A DNA stretch of 64,000 nt, taken from NCBI RefSeq assembly GCF_007904085.1, contig NZ_CP042327.1, forward strand, positions 1 to 64,000. The letters run 5' to 3'. The notes beneath the pieces are model-generated. The model did not search any database, was not told the DNA's origin, and saw only the letters and a program-made list of their open reading frames with translations. This DNA is from Euhalothece natronophila Z-M001. Lineage in GTDB: Bacteria > Cyanobacteriota > Cyanobacteriia > Cyanobacteriales > Rubidibacteraceae. The position numbers and the translations under genes are program-made. Of the stretch, positions 20,001-26,327 are shown piece after piece. Numbering within the stretch: the first letter of the stretch is position 1; each line of letters starts with the position of its first letter.

Positions 20001-20541
20001 CATTCTGGTTGGGAATTGGGACAACAATCCCATCACAAGGATTATTAAGTCCTCTTCCATAGCGGTTAACACCAGCTAAAGCAGGGCTGACAGGGGTTTC
20101 TAATTTTTGCCACTTGCTAACGCTACGATATCCCCCAGCTTGAATCTGCTGATCGCTTAATCCTCTGGCTTTTAGTTTCTCTCTATGTTCATCAGTGAGA
20201 GGTAACTGAGAGAGAATCTCTCTGATTGCGCGATCGCGCTCTTGATTAGATAGGGAAGATTTGATTTTCTGATTCTCTTGCTCTAGCCATCTTTCCTTCT
20301 CTCGTCGCTTTTGTTCAAGCCATTGCTGTTTCTTCTCTTCGGAAAAGTCGCTGATTTCCGATTCCAGCTTATACATTCTGAAGCCGTGCTTATCCTCTTT
20401 CAGGAATCGGTAAGCAGGAGAAGGATTTTCACCACGGCAGTGAGTAACATTCGTTTTTGTATTAGTTCGACAACCTTTCTTTGTTTCCCCACAAACAGGG
20501 CAGGGGTTTCGGTGGTTGTGGCGTTCCCAGACTCTAGCCAT
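17014..20541 (-). CDS. cyrepA1: CyRepA1-type plasmid replication protein (primase-helicase)
   Basis: 1175 residues. The N-terminus carries a zinc-ribbon-like C-P-V-C...T-H-C (residues 14-35). Next comes a Toprim-like region with GLCEGLEWKPK (about 238) and IFIPDAG (about 290). A P-loop SATGTGKTHE (about 470), IFADATMS, and AEIIQLLGRQR (about 988) mark a superfamily 2-like helicase. Near residue 549 and 580-592 are NCF and CATCPQRGSC, four cysteines spaced like an Fe-S cluster. A C-terminal helix-turn-helix reads SQTEIGQKLGVKQSCVSKLI (about 1070). This order matches the CyRepA family, known from Slr7037 of Synechocystis pSYSA. It should unwind and prime plasmid DNA. Its ATG overlaps the stop of a short leader frame. 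Confidence 0.88.
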   Translation of the reverse strand: MARVWERHNHRNPCPVCGETKKGCRTNTKTNVTHCRGENPSPAYRFLKEDKHGFRMYKLESEISDFSEEKKQQWLEQKRREKERWLEQENQKIKSSLSNQERDRAIREILSQLPLTDEHREKLKARGLSDQQIQAGGYRSVSKWQKLETPVSPALAGVNRYGRGLNNPCDGIVVPIPNQNGEYVALRFHDPNAQETGNGKYTWLASNKQGCTQKDKETGEYPLAVYYPSEIQSPNRVGLCEGLEWKPKIAAERLGYPVIGFAGVSFFPQSPQLLNSALQELEATELIFIPDAGAVLNPRVIEPSIELFNLLEEWGYEEISIAWWNQIEKSNGDIDEISEETISDIALISPSDYLAKNPEQASYQRELESEAGGKEISQKEWETQKGQDFIELIKKHAGHQFNGFDEILNRQRFEREVNKVKKLIFGKDEIPKKNPSNGILHEIKFKKGKRSSCVQELIKKGYHYILDTSATGTGKTHELNQLESSEGKTWYIHADHRNPTTETAAQKADLPSRHNGLVQDTTRETATGDPYVRRWKWSKEQPEPDIEGNCFQADRFNKLAAKGYDVNSRNTATNDGKDNFICATCPQRGSCTQFGYKGERRDALANPAIRAHIDSMPNPDCPEDGLSYENDIAIFEEASTLFQATKERILSQTDLDQQWNWIEEEAPKVYQRLLPYKQNINAMLAGKIKVPHYGATSLPEATEEESLQYLLGIIPYDGFKEDLLIVWQIIEKHRAVADQGLADYKTNKVDRYNGLTPAERKKWKSAIALADSYLHGETSQHNDQVIANIPTLGLYEILAILFGKEDGVVRIGHGKVKLTLAYERHRAIAHDMKANIFADATMSPEELAAKLGVPREEIAVISQEQPDLSNLTVKAIYMEGMRSRQYSPDCQRRQLALVDHLKSEYIDTESALIAWKDTNYLDIDGYWFHDSRSTNTLKGVPNLIAVGTPYQNYGMVKDEYYTIHGTLKGFDDYYDSLRQAEIIQLLGRQRCHLYPDQNFTIYLIATNIDFTFLEAMGVTVHYSHALEWTEKAGSTSQQNKLRLIQIGLELGEDFRKLSQTEIGQKLGVKQSCVSKLINQAGGKDRLLRLFQFLYKRFIGVGITSSGLLSLKILREYLKIDDEDCQKIFADTVISMIQSLRDFLANGGKDIAALEEKTELPACLIVAIALGASPPT

Positions 20542-20675
20542 TAGTCCGCCTCCCCCGTTAGTGCGACTGCGATGCGCCCTAATTGAACAATGGCGGTTGT
20601 TGGGGAAAAGGCAAATTTGGAATAGGGTTCTTGATTTAAGAGTAGGTGGGAACTATGCTTCGTTTTAGTTTTCAT
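20541..20675 (-). CDS. 44-codon leader peptide coupled to the replication gene
   Basis: The frame MKTKTKHSSHLLLN...LTGEAD ends in TAA, whose last A is the first base of the replication gene ATG (TAATG). It has a near-perfect Shine-Dalgarno AAGAGGAGG six bases before its ATG, whereas the replication start has no clear site of its own. This is the plan of a translationally coupled leader, as in several plasmids where ribosomes must finish the leader to start Rep. The peptide itself is not recognised. Confidence 0.7.
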   Translation of the reverse strand: MKTKTKHSSHLLLNQEPYSKFAFSPTTAIVQLGRIAVALTGEAD

Positions 20676-20682
20676 TGATTTC

Positions 20683-20703
20683 CTCCTCTTGGGATGGGAG
20701 GAG
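20683..20703 (-). promoter_or_regulatory. hairpin hiding the leader Shine-Dalgarno
   Basis: In the minus-strand mRNA, CUCCUC pairs with GAGGAG of the Shine-Dalgarno across a nine-base loop. Folding would shut off leader translation and, through coupling, Rep. Confidence 0.6.
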
Positions 20704-20975
20704 TAAACCAGAAATCGATCAGAACCCTATTTTTTCACTTTTTCTAAACTATGCTAGAATACTAATGTGTAGTTAGTTTCTAGTAGCGTTTGGATTAAGA
20801 GCGAACAGTGAGCGTTTCTGATTAATTCTTGGTTAGCTCCTCCCGTTTACTTGGGTATCGTTCATCGCAACAACTAATTTCCAACGCTTAGTGACTTCAG
20901 AGGCTTTGGCCTCACCTGAGCGCAAAACAGGTCGAACTCTCGACCTTGAGATGCGCGGGCAGATAAGCCCTCATC
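20704..20975. ncRNA. gene-free region with three successive stem-loops (20900-20970)
   Basis: Stem-loops follow one another: GAGGC-TTTG-GCCTC (20900-20913); a longer one (20920-20956) with outer GCGCA/TGCGC and inner AGGTCGA-ACTC-TCGACCT; then GGGC-AGATAA-GCCC (957-970). Placed between the replication leader and the 20976 gene, the set may be a copy-control antisense RNA, part of the Rep 5' leader, or a terminator. Strand and ends are not known. CyRepA plasmids such as pSYSA are reported to use RNA control near rep. Confidence 0.4.
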
Positions 20976-21815
20976 CTACTTGTTCACGACTGCATTTTCA
21001 TTAGAGGTTGCTGTATTATCAACTGAAGAATTATACTTAGTTTTTGAGTTTGAGGAATTGGTCTTTGATGTTACAAAGGCCTTGATAAACTTAACTAGCC
21101 TATCTTCCTCAATAATGGTCAGTGTACCACGTCCCTGTTTCTTAATCCACAAAAATTTTTCATCACCAACTTGGCCATATAAGTGTGGAGGGTGATGCTT
21201 ATTTATCTTCGTTTCCCCCATTAGTAACAATATCCTAACGGAGGGCTTTCTCGTATCATTAGATTTTCCACCAAAAAGACTACGCTCATTTTTTTGTAGC
21301 CACCTAAAGCATTCAGGAATATAGTCAGAGGGATCAGGTTTCCAGATGTTCTTTCCTCTGTTGTTAACGCGACGAATATAGAAAGTTTCTTTATCCTCAC
21401 GATAAGTAATTATTGAATCATTCATCTTCCGATGACAAATGGCAAAGTAAATTTTTTGAGGAAAGCGTACAAATAAATCAATTTGATTAACCGTTGCGAC
21501 ATCTTTTGGTACTTTAACTTTTGGAATGATCTCAATACCATCGTCTTCAAAATGTTCTAATAGGGTTTCCATTATATGAATCATGTGAGATAAAGTAGCA
21601 ATTTCCTTGACTTTATTCCCACCAAGAATACTGAAAACAACGGAAAACATTGTATTAAGCCAGAGAGAACTAATTGCTCCCCCATAGTTTAAAATTGCTT
21701 TTAAAACCTGTTTATTTCTTTCTTTTTTTAGCTGATTAAGAGCTTGATCATTATCAAATTCACCAATTGGAGGATATTTCCCATCTTCATTGCGGAAATC
21801 CAAGTCTGAAATCAT
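20976..21815 (-). CDS. hypothetical protein, possible nuclease-fold
   Basis: 279 residues, not recognised. The middle has ATVNQIDLFVRFPQKIYFAICHRK (about 107-130), a D...I-x-H-R-K pattern faintly like the D-(D/E)-x-K core of restriction-type nucleases, though the E/Q before K is replaced by H-R. A short hydrophobic patch (SLWLNTMFSVVFSIL, about 50-64) could be a buried helix rather than a membrane span. The C-terminal 30 residues are Ser/Asn-rich and disordered. Its start overlaps the stop of the RHH-like gene upstream, so the two form an operon, perhaps a DNA-binding regulator and its effector. Confidence 0.55.
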   Translation of the reverse strand: MISDLDFRNEDGKYPPIGEFDNDQALNQLKKERNKQVLKAILNYGGAISSLWLNTMFSVVFSILGGNKVKEIATLSHMIHIMETLLEHFEDDGIEIIPKVKVPKDVATVNQIDLFVRFPQKIYFAICHRKMNDSIITYREDKETFYIRRVNNRGKNIWKPDPSDYIPECFRWLQKNERSLFGGKSNDTRKPSVRILLLMGETKINKHHPPHLYGQVGDEKFLWIKKQGRGTLTIIEEDRLVKFIKAFVTSKTNSSNSKTKYNSSVDNTATSNENAVVNK

Positions 21816-22183
21816 TAGTTATTGAAGAGTATTAAATAGTTTTTATAACTTGAAAGGAAGTTTTTATCACGTGAAAGAAAGTTTTTATAACTTGAAAGGA
21901 AGTTTTTATAACTTGAAAGGAAGTTTTTATAACTTGAAAGGAAGTTTTTATTTGGTTGGTTCTCCATTTCTGCTAATCCAACCATTGTTGCTTCTCGTAA
22001 CAGTTTCGAGAAGCTCATTCCTCGTCTTTCTGCCAGTTGTAGCGCTTTATGGTAGGCACTGGCAGGTAATCGCAACCCGAGACTTTTTTTTAGCAATGGT
22101 TCAGTTTGCGGATCAGGGGTCGTAAAACGCCCTAGCTCATCATGAGTTTGCTTTAGTTTTCGCATTTTCGGCTCTTTTTTCAT
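21815..22183 (-). CDS. ribbon-helix-helix-like protein with NFLSSYK tail repeats
   Basis: 122 residues. The N-terminal two thirds (SLGLRLPASAYHKALQLAERRGMSFSKLLREATMVGLAEME) have the strand-helix-helix look of plasmid RHH DNA-binding proteins. The C-terminus is five copies of the heptad NFLSSYK (one NFLSRDK variant), encoded by a 21-bp tandem repeat. The 279-residue gene starts at its stop codon. The repeated aromatic/lysine tail is unusual for the family and may be a slippage product. Confidence 0.65.
   Translation of the reverse strand: MKKEPKMRKLKQTHDELGRFTTPDPQTEPLLKKSLGLRLPASAYHKALQLAERRGMSFSKLLREATMVGLAEMENQPNKNFLSSYKNFLSSYKNFLSSYKNFLSRDKNFLSSYKNYLILFNN
21839..21951. repeat. 21-bp coding tandem repeat (about 5 copies)
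   Basis: The unit GAAAGGAAGTTTTTATAACTT is repeated nearly perfectly and in frame inside the RHH-like gene. One unit is diverged (TATCACGTGAAAGAAAG). Confidence 0.9.
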
Positions 22184-22493
22184 TACTTTTCAAATTCTTT
22201 TTAATTATTAATAGGTGCGACTAATAGTTAACACATCAGCGAGTTGGCATTTCTCTTAATATACCCTTCATATAAGGCTGATAGAAAAATGTCGGTGTGT
22301 TAAGTATTTACCGCACGGATTAATAACTTTTGTTTTTCTTTTTGAGTTACTTTTTGTTTTTTTTGATTTTGCCATTTTGGGGGATACAATTTGCTAAAAT
22401 GCCTATAATATCCGTGGTGTAATGGTATAATTAAAGGAATTAGTCATGAGGGAAAAATCAAACCCTATGCTCTGTCCTTGACACGATAATATC
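22184..22493. other. gene-free spacer
   Basis: No coding frame. GCACGGATTAAT (about 22313) and ATATCCGTGG (about 22409) are inverted partial matches around it, and a TGGTATAAT -10-like hexamer lies near 22424. Nothing firmer is visible. Confidence 0.4.
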
Positions 22494-22790
22494 ATGAATG
22501 ATTTAGCTTTGGGCTTTAGCACTTTAGACACTACGCAACCTTCCCTAAGTGAAGATGAACAACGGGATCGATTATATCGAGAGCGAAAAGTAGAATGAGA
22601 TTTCTATAAAGCGGACACAAGTTTAGCTCAACTGCGCGATCGTAAGACTTATATCTCGTTGGAAGCCTATGTTCGTGACTGTTTTGGGTCTCAGCGTCGT
22701 CACTCCCATCAATTAATAGCCGTTAGGCTTAACGGGAGAAGTTAAACAACGCAAAGAACGACAAGTGCATTCCTTAACGCTAAATGATTA
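22494..22790 (+). pseudogene. decayed KorB/ParB-like plasmid DNA-binding protein (N-terminal part)
   Basis: Starts MNDLALGFSTLDTT, meets a TGA after RERKVE, then continues DFYKADTSLAQLRDRKTYISLEAYVRDCFGSQR. The same FYxxxxxLxxLRDxKxY...F..YCxxRxG pattern is intact in the 60502-61302 protein (FYEVGKALTEIRDEKLY). It is a relic of a plasmid protein of that family. Confidence 0.65.
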
Positions 22791-22891
22791 GCAAAGGGGA
22801 TAACTGCAAAAGATTAATTGCTCTCTCTTGGTGGATTGGTGATGGTTTGATGTAAAATTAGTCTTAAGTTAGTTTCAATGGAAGAAGAGGC

Positions 22892-22911
22892 TACCCATAA
22901 CGTTATGGGTA
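22892..22911. promoter_or_regulatory. parS-like palindrome, copy 1
   Basis: TACCCATAACGTTATGGGTA, a perfect 20-bp palindrome, identical to copies 2 and 3. It precedes the truncated duplicate of parA. Confidence 0.8.
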
Positions 22912-22938
22912 AACTGGAAAGCGAATAATCATTATCCT

Positions 22939-23043
22939 GTGAGCATTATTAGCCTTGTTAATCAAAAAGGGGGTTGTGGAAAAAGTACAACCGCCGTTCA
23001 TTTTTGGTAATGGCTCTCCCCAGACAAATCAGTTAGTTTCATG
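22939..23043 (+). pseudogene. truncated duplicate of parA
   Basis: Starts GTG and reads (M)SIISLVNQKGGCGKSTTAVHFW, then a TAA stop where the intact gene at 24169 has FAY. Nucleotide identity with 24169-24270 is very high, including the upstream palindrome and the CATTATCCTGT lead-in. It runs into an unrelated frame near 23041. Confidence 0.9.
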
Positions 23044-23294
23044 AGTGAAGATGAACAACTGGAAAAGCAGTGGAATCAGCAGGGGGAAAAGTTCCTAGTT
23101 CTCGACCAGTGGCTCAGACAACTCAACCCCTGAAAGAACGAGCTACTCAAAACAGTCATGAGTCTAACCCCCATTATGTTGGAGAAATTTGTCAGTTCCG
23201 AGTAAAAGATCATCCTAACTTACGGGAATTTTTAGACTTTGGTGGACTTGTTAGTCAAGTACATGATTATTATTTGGAGGCTCGGAGAGGGTGA
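23044..23294 (+). pseudogene. C-terminal fragment of a plasmid protein
   Basis: The residue text ESNPHYVGEICQFRVKDHPNLREFLDFGGLVSQVHDYYLEARRG resembles the end domain of KorB/ParB-like plasmid proteins such as 60502-61302 (KPGDCVQIHLRNR). It is probably the rear half of the relic at 22494, separated from it by the parA duplicate. Assignment is tentative. Confidence 0.45.
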
Positions 23295-23347
23295 GAAATA
23301 CCTGATCATGTATGATAAAAGTATGATGAGCAAAGGGGATAACTGCA

Positions 23348-23560
23348 ATGAGAGCCACAATTTATTTACCTGATGAGCTTGCTCAACGCATTCAAGAAAA
23401 GCTCGATCAAGAAGGACAAAGTAAAGAAAACCTTTCCCAGTTTATTCAGAAAGCCGTAGAGAAGGAACTTGCCCAGAAAGACGTTTCTCATTTTTTAGCA
23501 TTTACAGGCGTTGTCAAATCTGCCCCCAAGCACGCTGATGAGGAGGCGGAAGACTTTTGA
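23348..23560 (+). CDS. VapB-like RHH antitoxin
   Basis: A 70-residue ribbon-helix-helix protein starting MRATIYLPDELAQRIQEKLDQEG, a CopG/RHH strand-helix start, with an acidic C-terminal tail that would bind the toxin. AAAGGGG lies about 9-15 bases before the ATG. The phrase AGCAAAGGGGATAACTGCAA in front of it also occurs near 22790, part of the same local duplication. It overlaps the PIN toxin gene by 4 bases. Confidence 0.85.
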   Translation: MRATIYLPDELAQRIQEKLDQEGQSKENLSQFIQKAVEKELAQKDVSHFLAFTGVVKSAPKHADEEAEDF

Positions 23561-23970
23561 AGACGGCGTTGGTTATTGATTCGGGTCCTTTAATTGCTAC
23601 CCTATTTGAAAAAGATAGGTATCACTTACAAGCGGTTAAAGGTTTTCACCAATTAAAGCAAGAAGAACGAACGTTAATTTTACCTCTTCCCATCGTTTTT
23701 GAAGTCCATCGCTGGTTGTTGCAACAACAAGGTTCTCAGTTAGCACAAGCTGTGTTTATCGCCATTGATCGCAGTTTTCAAATCTATGCTATTACTGAAA
23801 GTGACTTCTCAGCAATTAAACAAATTGTTCTCGATCTTTCCCACTGGGAGGGAACTTTAGCTGATGCTTCTGTCGTTTATGTGGCGATGAAACTTCGGTG
23901 TCCTGTGTGGACACTTGATTATCGAGATTTATCCCGTTTTTCCAAGCTAACTTTTTGGACTCCTCAATAG
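23557..23970 (+). CDS. VapC-like PIN toxin
   Basis: A 137-residue PIN protein, predicted RNase. Acidic sites are VIDSGPLIA (D8), PIVFEVHRWL (E about 50), LADASVVYVA (D about 106) and TLDYRDLSRF (D about 124). It starts with TTG inside the antitoxin stop (TTGA overlap), giving tight coupling. It lies 0.2 kb upstream of parAB, so the plasmid keeps addiction and partition side by side. Confidence 0.85.
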   Translation: MKTALVIDSGPLIATLFEKDRYHLQAVKGFHQLKQEERTLILPLPIVFEVHRWLLQQQGSQLAQAVFIAIDRSFQIYAITESDFSAIKQIVLDLSHWEGTLADASVVYVAMKLRCPVWTLDYRDLSRFSKLTFWTPQ

Positions 23971-24060
23971 GAAAGTTGATAGAGGATGCGATCTCAAATT
24001 CCTCTCATCTCTGTAAGGCCTCCTATGACTAAACTTGCTTTTGCTTCTGATTTTTTCCTC

Positions 24061-24088
24061 GTTGATTGGCGATAATTTGAGTTATAAT
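24061..24088 (+). promoter_or_regulatory. candidate parAB promoter
   Basis: A perfect TATAAT (24083-24088) with GTTGAT 16 bases upstream (24061-24066). The predicted transcript would start near 24095, just before the micro-frame and parS copy 2. Confidence 0.45.
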
Positions 24089-24107
24089 TATTTTGAAGTT
24101 GGATTTT

Positions 24108-24158
24108 ATGAAAGAAAAGGCTACCCATAACGTTATGGGTAAAGTCAAAAGCGAATAA
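24108..24158 (+). CDS. 16-codon micro-frame overlapping parS copy 2
   Basis: Reads MKEKATHNVMGKVKSE and stops. The duplicate upstream keeps the same frame (MEEEATHNVMGKLESE), with the start, stop and THNVMGK core retained. ParB residues around 154-164 carry the same KxTHNVMGK in the same frame. It could be a leader peptide, or a trace of how parS spread from parB coding sequence. No Shine-Dalgarno is evident. Confidence 0.3.
   Translation: MKEKATHNVMGKVKSE
24122..24141. promoter_or_regulatory. parS-like palindrome, copy 2 (parAB operator)
   Basis: TACCCATAACGTTATGGGTA, 28 bases before the parA start and just downstream of a candidate promoter. This is where a ParB or ParA repressor would act. 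Confidence 0.8.
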
Positions 24159-24168
24159 TCATTATCCT

Positions 24169-24810
24169 GTGACTGTTATTAGCCTTGTTAATCAAAAAGG
24201 GGGTTGTGGAAAAAGTACAACCGCCGTCCATTTTGCCTACTGGCTCTCCCAAGACAAATCAGTTAGCTTCATTGATGCTGATTCTCAAGAATCTAGTTCG
24301 GGATGGCTGGCTCAGTTAGACTCAGTTAACTTCTCTTATCAGGCAATTTTAGATCCAGAAGCCTTATTTGATGCGATTGAAGTAGCTCAAGAACAGTCGG
24401 ACTTAGTCGTGGTTGATGGACCTGGGAGTTTAAGTGAGGTAACAAAAACCATTCTTGATTTATCTGATTTGACGCTTGTTCCTTGTCAGCCGTCAGGGTT
24501 GGATTTAAGTAGTAGTAACCAAATTTTACAAGTGATTCGTCAGCGACAAAAAGTCCGTCAGGGTCGTCCTTTAGTGGGCTTATTTCTGAGTCGTGGTGTT
24601 AAAAATACGATCTTACTGCGAGAAGCCCAACAAGCTCTAAAAGCTGATCAACGGTTTCCCTTATTAAATACGATTATTTACCAACGGCAGTGTATCTCTG
24701 ATGCACCCGTTCAAGGGGCAACGGTTTTTGAGAATTCTAGTTCGTCTGCACAAGCAGCCGCCAAAGATTATGTTTCGTTATTTCAGGAGGCTTTGAAGAT
24801 CCTTGGCTAA
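24169..24810 (+). CDS. parA: ParA partition ATPase
   Basis: A 213-residue deviant Walker-type ATPase: KGGCGKSTTAVHF (residues 10-22) carries the signature lysine, followed by SFIDADSQES (Walker A') and LVVVDGPGSL (Walker B). The short size without an N-terminal helix-turn-helix fits a ParA of type Ib or a small cyanobacterial ParA. It moves plasmid copies apart together with ParB. It starts with GTG, and the parB start lies within its end (8-base overlap). A parS-like palindrome sits 28 bases upstream, so autoregulation is likely. Confidence 0.92.
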   Translation: MTVISLVNQKGGCGKSTTAVHFAYWLSQDKSVSFIDADSQESSSGWLAQLDSVNFSYQAILDPEALFDAIEVAQEQSDLVVVDGPGSLSEVTKTILDLSDLTLVPCQPSGLDLSSSNQILQVIRQRQKVRQGRPLVGLFLSRGVKNTILLREAQQALKADQRFPLLNTIIYQRQCISDAPVQGATVFENSSSSAQAAAKDYVSLFQEALKILG

Positions 24811-25699
24811 ACGACGTAATGTTCAATCTTTTTTAGCAGAACTCCCGAAAGAAGCGGAATCGGATTTATTAGTTAGCGCGATCGTTCCTTCTCAACTACA
24901 ACCGCGCCGTTATTTTGATGACGAAAAACTGGAGCAATTAACGGGTTCTATCAAAAAGCATGGCATTCTAGAACCGTTATTAGTTCGTCCCTTACAGAAG
25001 GGAAATCATCAATATGAGTTGGTAGCTGGAGAAAGACGGTTTCGTGCAGCGCAAGCATTAAGATTAGAAACAGTTCCTGTGATTATTCGTGATTTAACTG
25101 ATGAAGAAGCCTTGGCCCTATCTTTAGTTGAAAATTTAGCGAGAGAGGACTTAAATGCAGTTGAGGAAACGGAAGGGGTAATTGCCCTATTGGGGATTGA
25201 ACTCAACTTAGATCATTCTGAAGTAGTTTCTCTCCTTTACCAATTAGATAATCACAAGAAAGGAAAGGTTACCCATAACGTTATGGGTAAAGAAACAGTT
25301 GAGCAAGTGGAAGCTATTTTTGAGGGGTTAGGGTATAGTTTCTCTTCTTTCATTGCTAATCGTCTGCCTTTACTCAATTTACCACAGGAGATTCTAGATG
25401 TTTTGAGAAGCGGGAAGCTGGCTTATACGAAGGCAACTGCTATTGCTAGAGTAAAAGATGAAGCCTCGCGACAACAATTACTCGCCGAGGCAGTTGAGGA
25501 AAATCTATCTCTCAATGAGATCAAAGAACGGGTTAAGGCAATTAAGAGTTCTAAGACTGAGAAAGTAACTCCCGTACAAAAAATTGACCGAACGGTTAAG
25601 CAATTAAAATCCTCTCAACTTTGGAAATCTGATCCTGAAAAATGGAAGCGTGTGGAGTCTCTCTTGGCGGAAATGGAAAGTTTAATTTCTCAAGAATGA
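24803..25699 (+). CDS. parB: ParB centromere-binding protein
   Basis: A 298-residue ParB. The CTPase domain shows VPSQLQPRRYFDDEKLEQL, then GERRFRAAQ (box II, about residues 76-84) and LVENLAREDLNAVEE (about 112). The central helix-turn-helix follows, then a C-terminal dimer region. Start is TTG inside parA. The gene itself contains a perfect 22-bp parS-like palindrome at 25269-25290, encoding THNVMG between the two DNA-binding segments. It should load on parS, spread, and stimulate ParA. Intact and well supported. Confidence 0.92.
   Translation: MAKRRNVQSFLAELPKEAESDLLVSAIVPSQLQPRRYFDDEKLEQLTGSIKKHGILEPLLVRPLQKGNHQYELVAGERRFRAAQALRLETVPVIIRDLTDEEALALSLVENLAREDLNAVEETEGVIALLGIELNLDHSEVVSLLYQLDNHKKGKVTHNVMGKETVEQVEAIFEGLGYSFSSFIANRLPLLNLPQEILDVLRSGKLAYTKATAIARVKDEASRQQLLAEAVEENLSLNEIKERVKAIKSSKTEKVTPVQKIDRTVKQLKSSQLWKSDPEKWKRVESLLAEMESLISQE
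25269..25290. promoter_or_regulatory. parS-like palindrome, copy 3, inside parB
   Basis: The 20-bp core of copies 1 and 2, extended to a perfect 22-bp palindrome by a flanking T and A. It lies in the parB reading frame, where it encodes THNVMG. Confidence 0.8.
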
Positions 25700-25930
25700 T
25701 TTCAACCTACCACAGGTAACTTTTCTCCTGTCATTTGTCGTTGTCTTCTAGTTATAGGGTTGGGTTGAGATGATAGAGCGCACTTGCCAACTTTTTTAGA
25801 AGTTAAGAGAAACCGAGACACTACCAAGAAACTGGTTAATCCTTGGTTAGCGTTGAGTGACTTTTACGCTGTCGTTCGCAAACTGACAGAAAAGGGATAA
25901 GACAACTATTGCCATAAATTCAACTGGGAC
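25700..25930. pseudogene. short coding relic after parB
   Basis: A frame near 25785-25900 reads LEVKRNRDTTKKLVNPWLALSDFYAVVRKLTEKG and stops. It has no start and looks like the tail of a lost gene. The rest of the segment shows nothing. Confidence 0.3.
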
Positions 25931-25958
25931 TTGTTTTTCAAAAATAGCTTGATACTAT
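25931..25958 (+). promoter_or_regulatory. candidate promoter of the 25994 regulator
   Basis: TTGTTT (25931-25936), 16-base spacer, TACTAT (25953-25958), ending 35 bases before the ATG. Confidence 0.4.
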
Positions 25959-25993
25959 ACAGAAGTAAAACTTGAGTGTAAATCAAGAAAACA

Positions 25994-26221
25994 ATGATTC
26001 GATGGCGACTAAGAGAAATTATGGCACGGAAACGAATGAGCAATAACGAACTGGCAGAAAAGCTCCAAATCAACAGAGTATCAGTGTCTCGGCTCAAAAA
26101 TAGCGAGACTATGCCTCGTATTGACGGTCAGACTTTGGAAAAAATCTGTAAAGCCTTAGATGTGACTCCTGCAGATCTATTAGAGCTAGAGAAAGAAGAA
26201 TCACATTCTGATCCTACGTAA
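25994..26221 (+). CDS. Cro/C1-type HTH regulator
   Basis: A 75-residue XRE-family protein: IMARKRMSNNELAEKLQINRVSVSRLKNSETMPRIDGQTLEKICKALDVTPADLLE is a complete five-helix HTH with the ALDVTPADLL ending of the HTH_26/YozG-like group. It is a stand-alone repressor with no partner domain. The strong promoter just downstream (26266) belongs to the next gene and could be its target. Confidence 0.9.
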   Translation: MIRWRLREIMARKRMSNNELAEKLQINRVSVSRLKNSETMPRIDGQTLEKICKALDVTPADLLELEKEESHSDPT

Positions 26222-26265
26222 CCCTTGACTAAATATAGTTATACTGATTATTCTTAGCTTTTAAC

Positions 26266-26294
26266 TTTACATATATAGCTTTAGACGCTACAAT
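26266..26294 (+). promoter_or_regulatory. promoter of the 26328 gene
   Basis: TTTACA (26266-26271), 17-base spacer, TACAAT (26289-26294). The start point is expected near 26301, followed by AAGGAAAAAG before the ATG at 26328. One of the best promoter matches in the window. Confidence 0.65.
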
Positions 26295-26327
26295 AAAAAA
26301 GAAGTCAATAAAGCAAGGAAAAAGAAA

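Noticed and set aside
20920-20956. tRNA-like text (GGTCGA...TCGACC arm)
   Set aside because: No anticodon arm, acceptor stem or CCA context; only hairpins are supported.
21850-22125. 91-codon plus-strand frame
   Set aside because: Arises from the 21-bp repeat of the minus-strand RHH-like gene read backwards.
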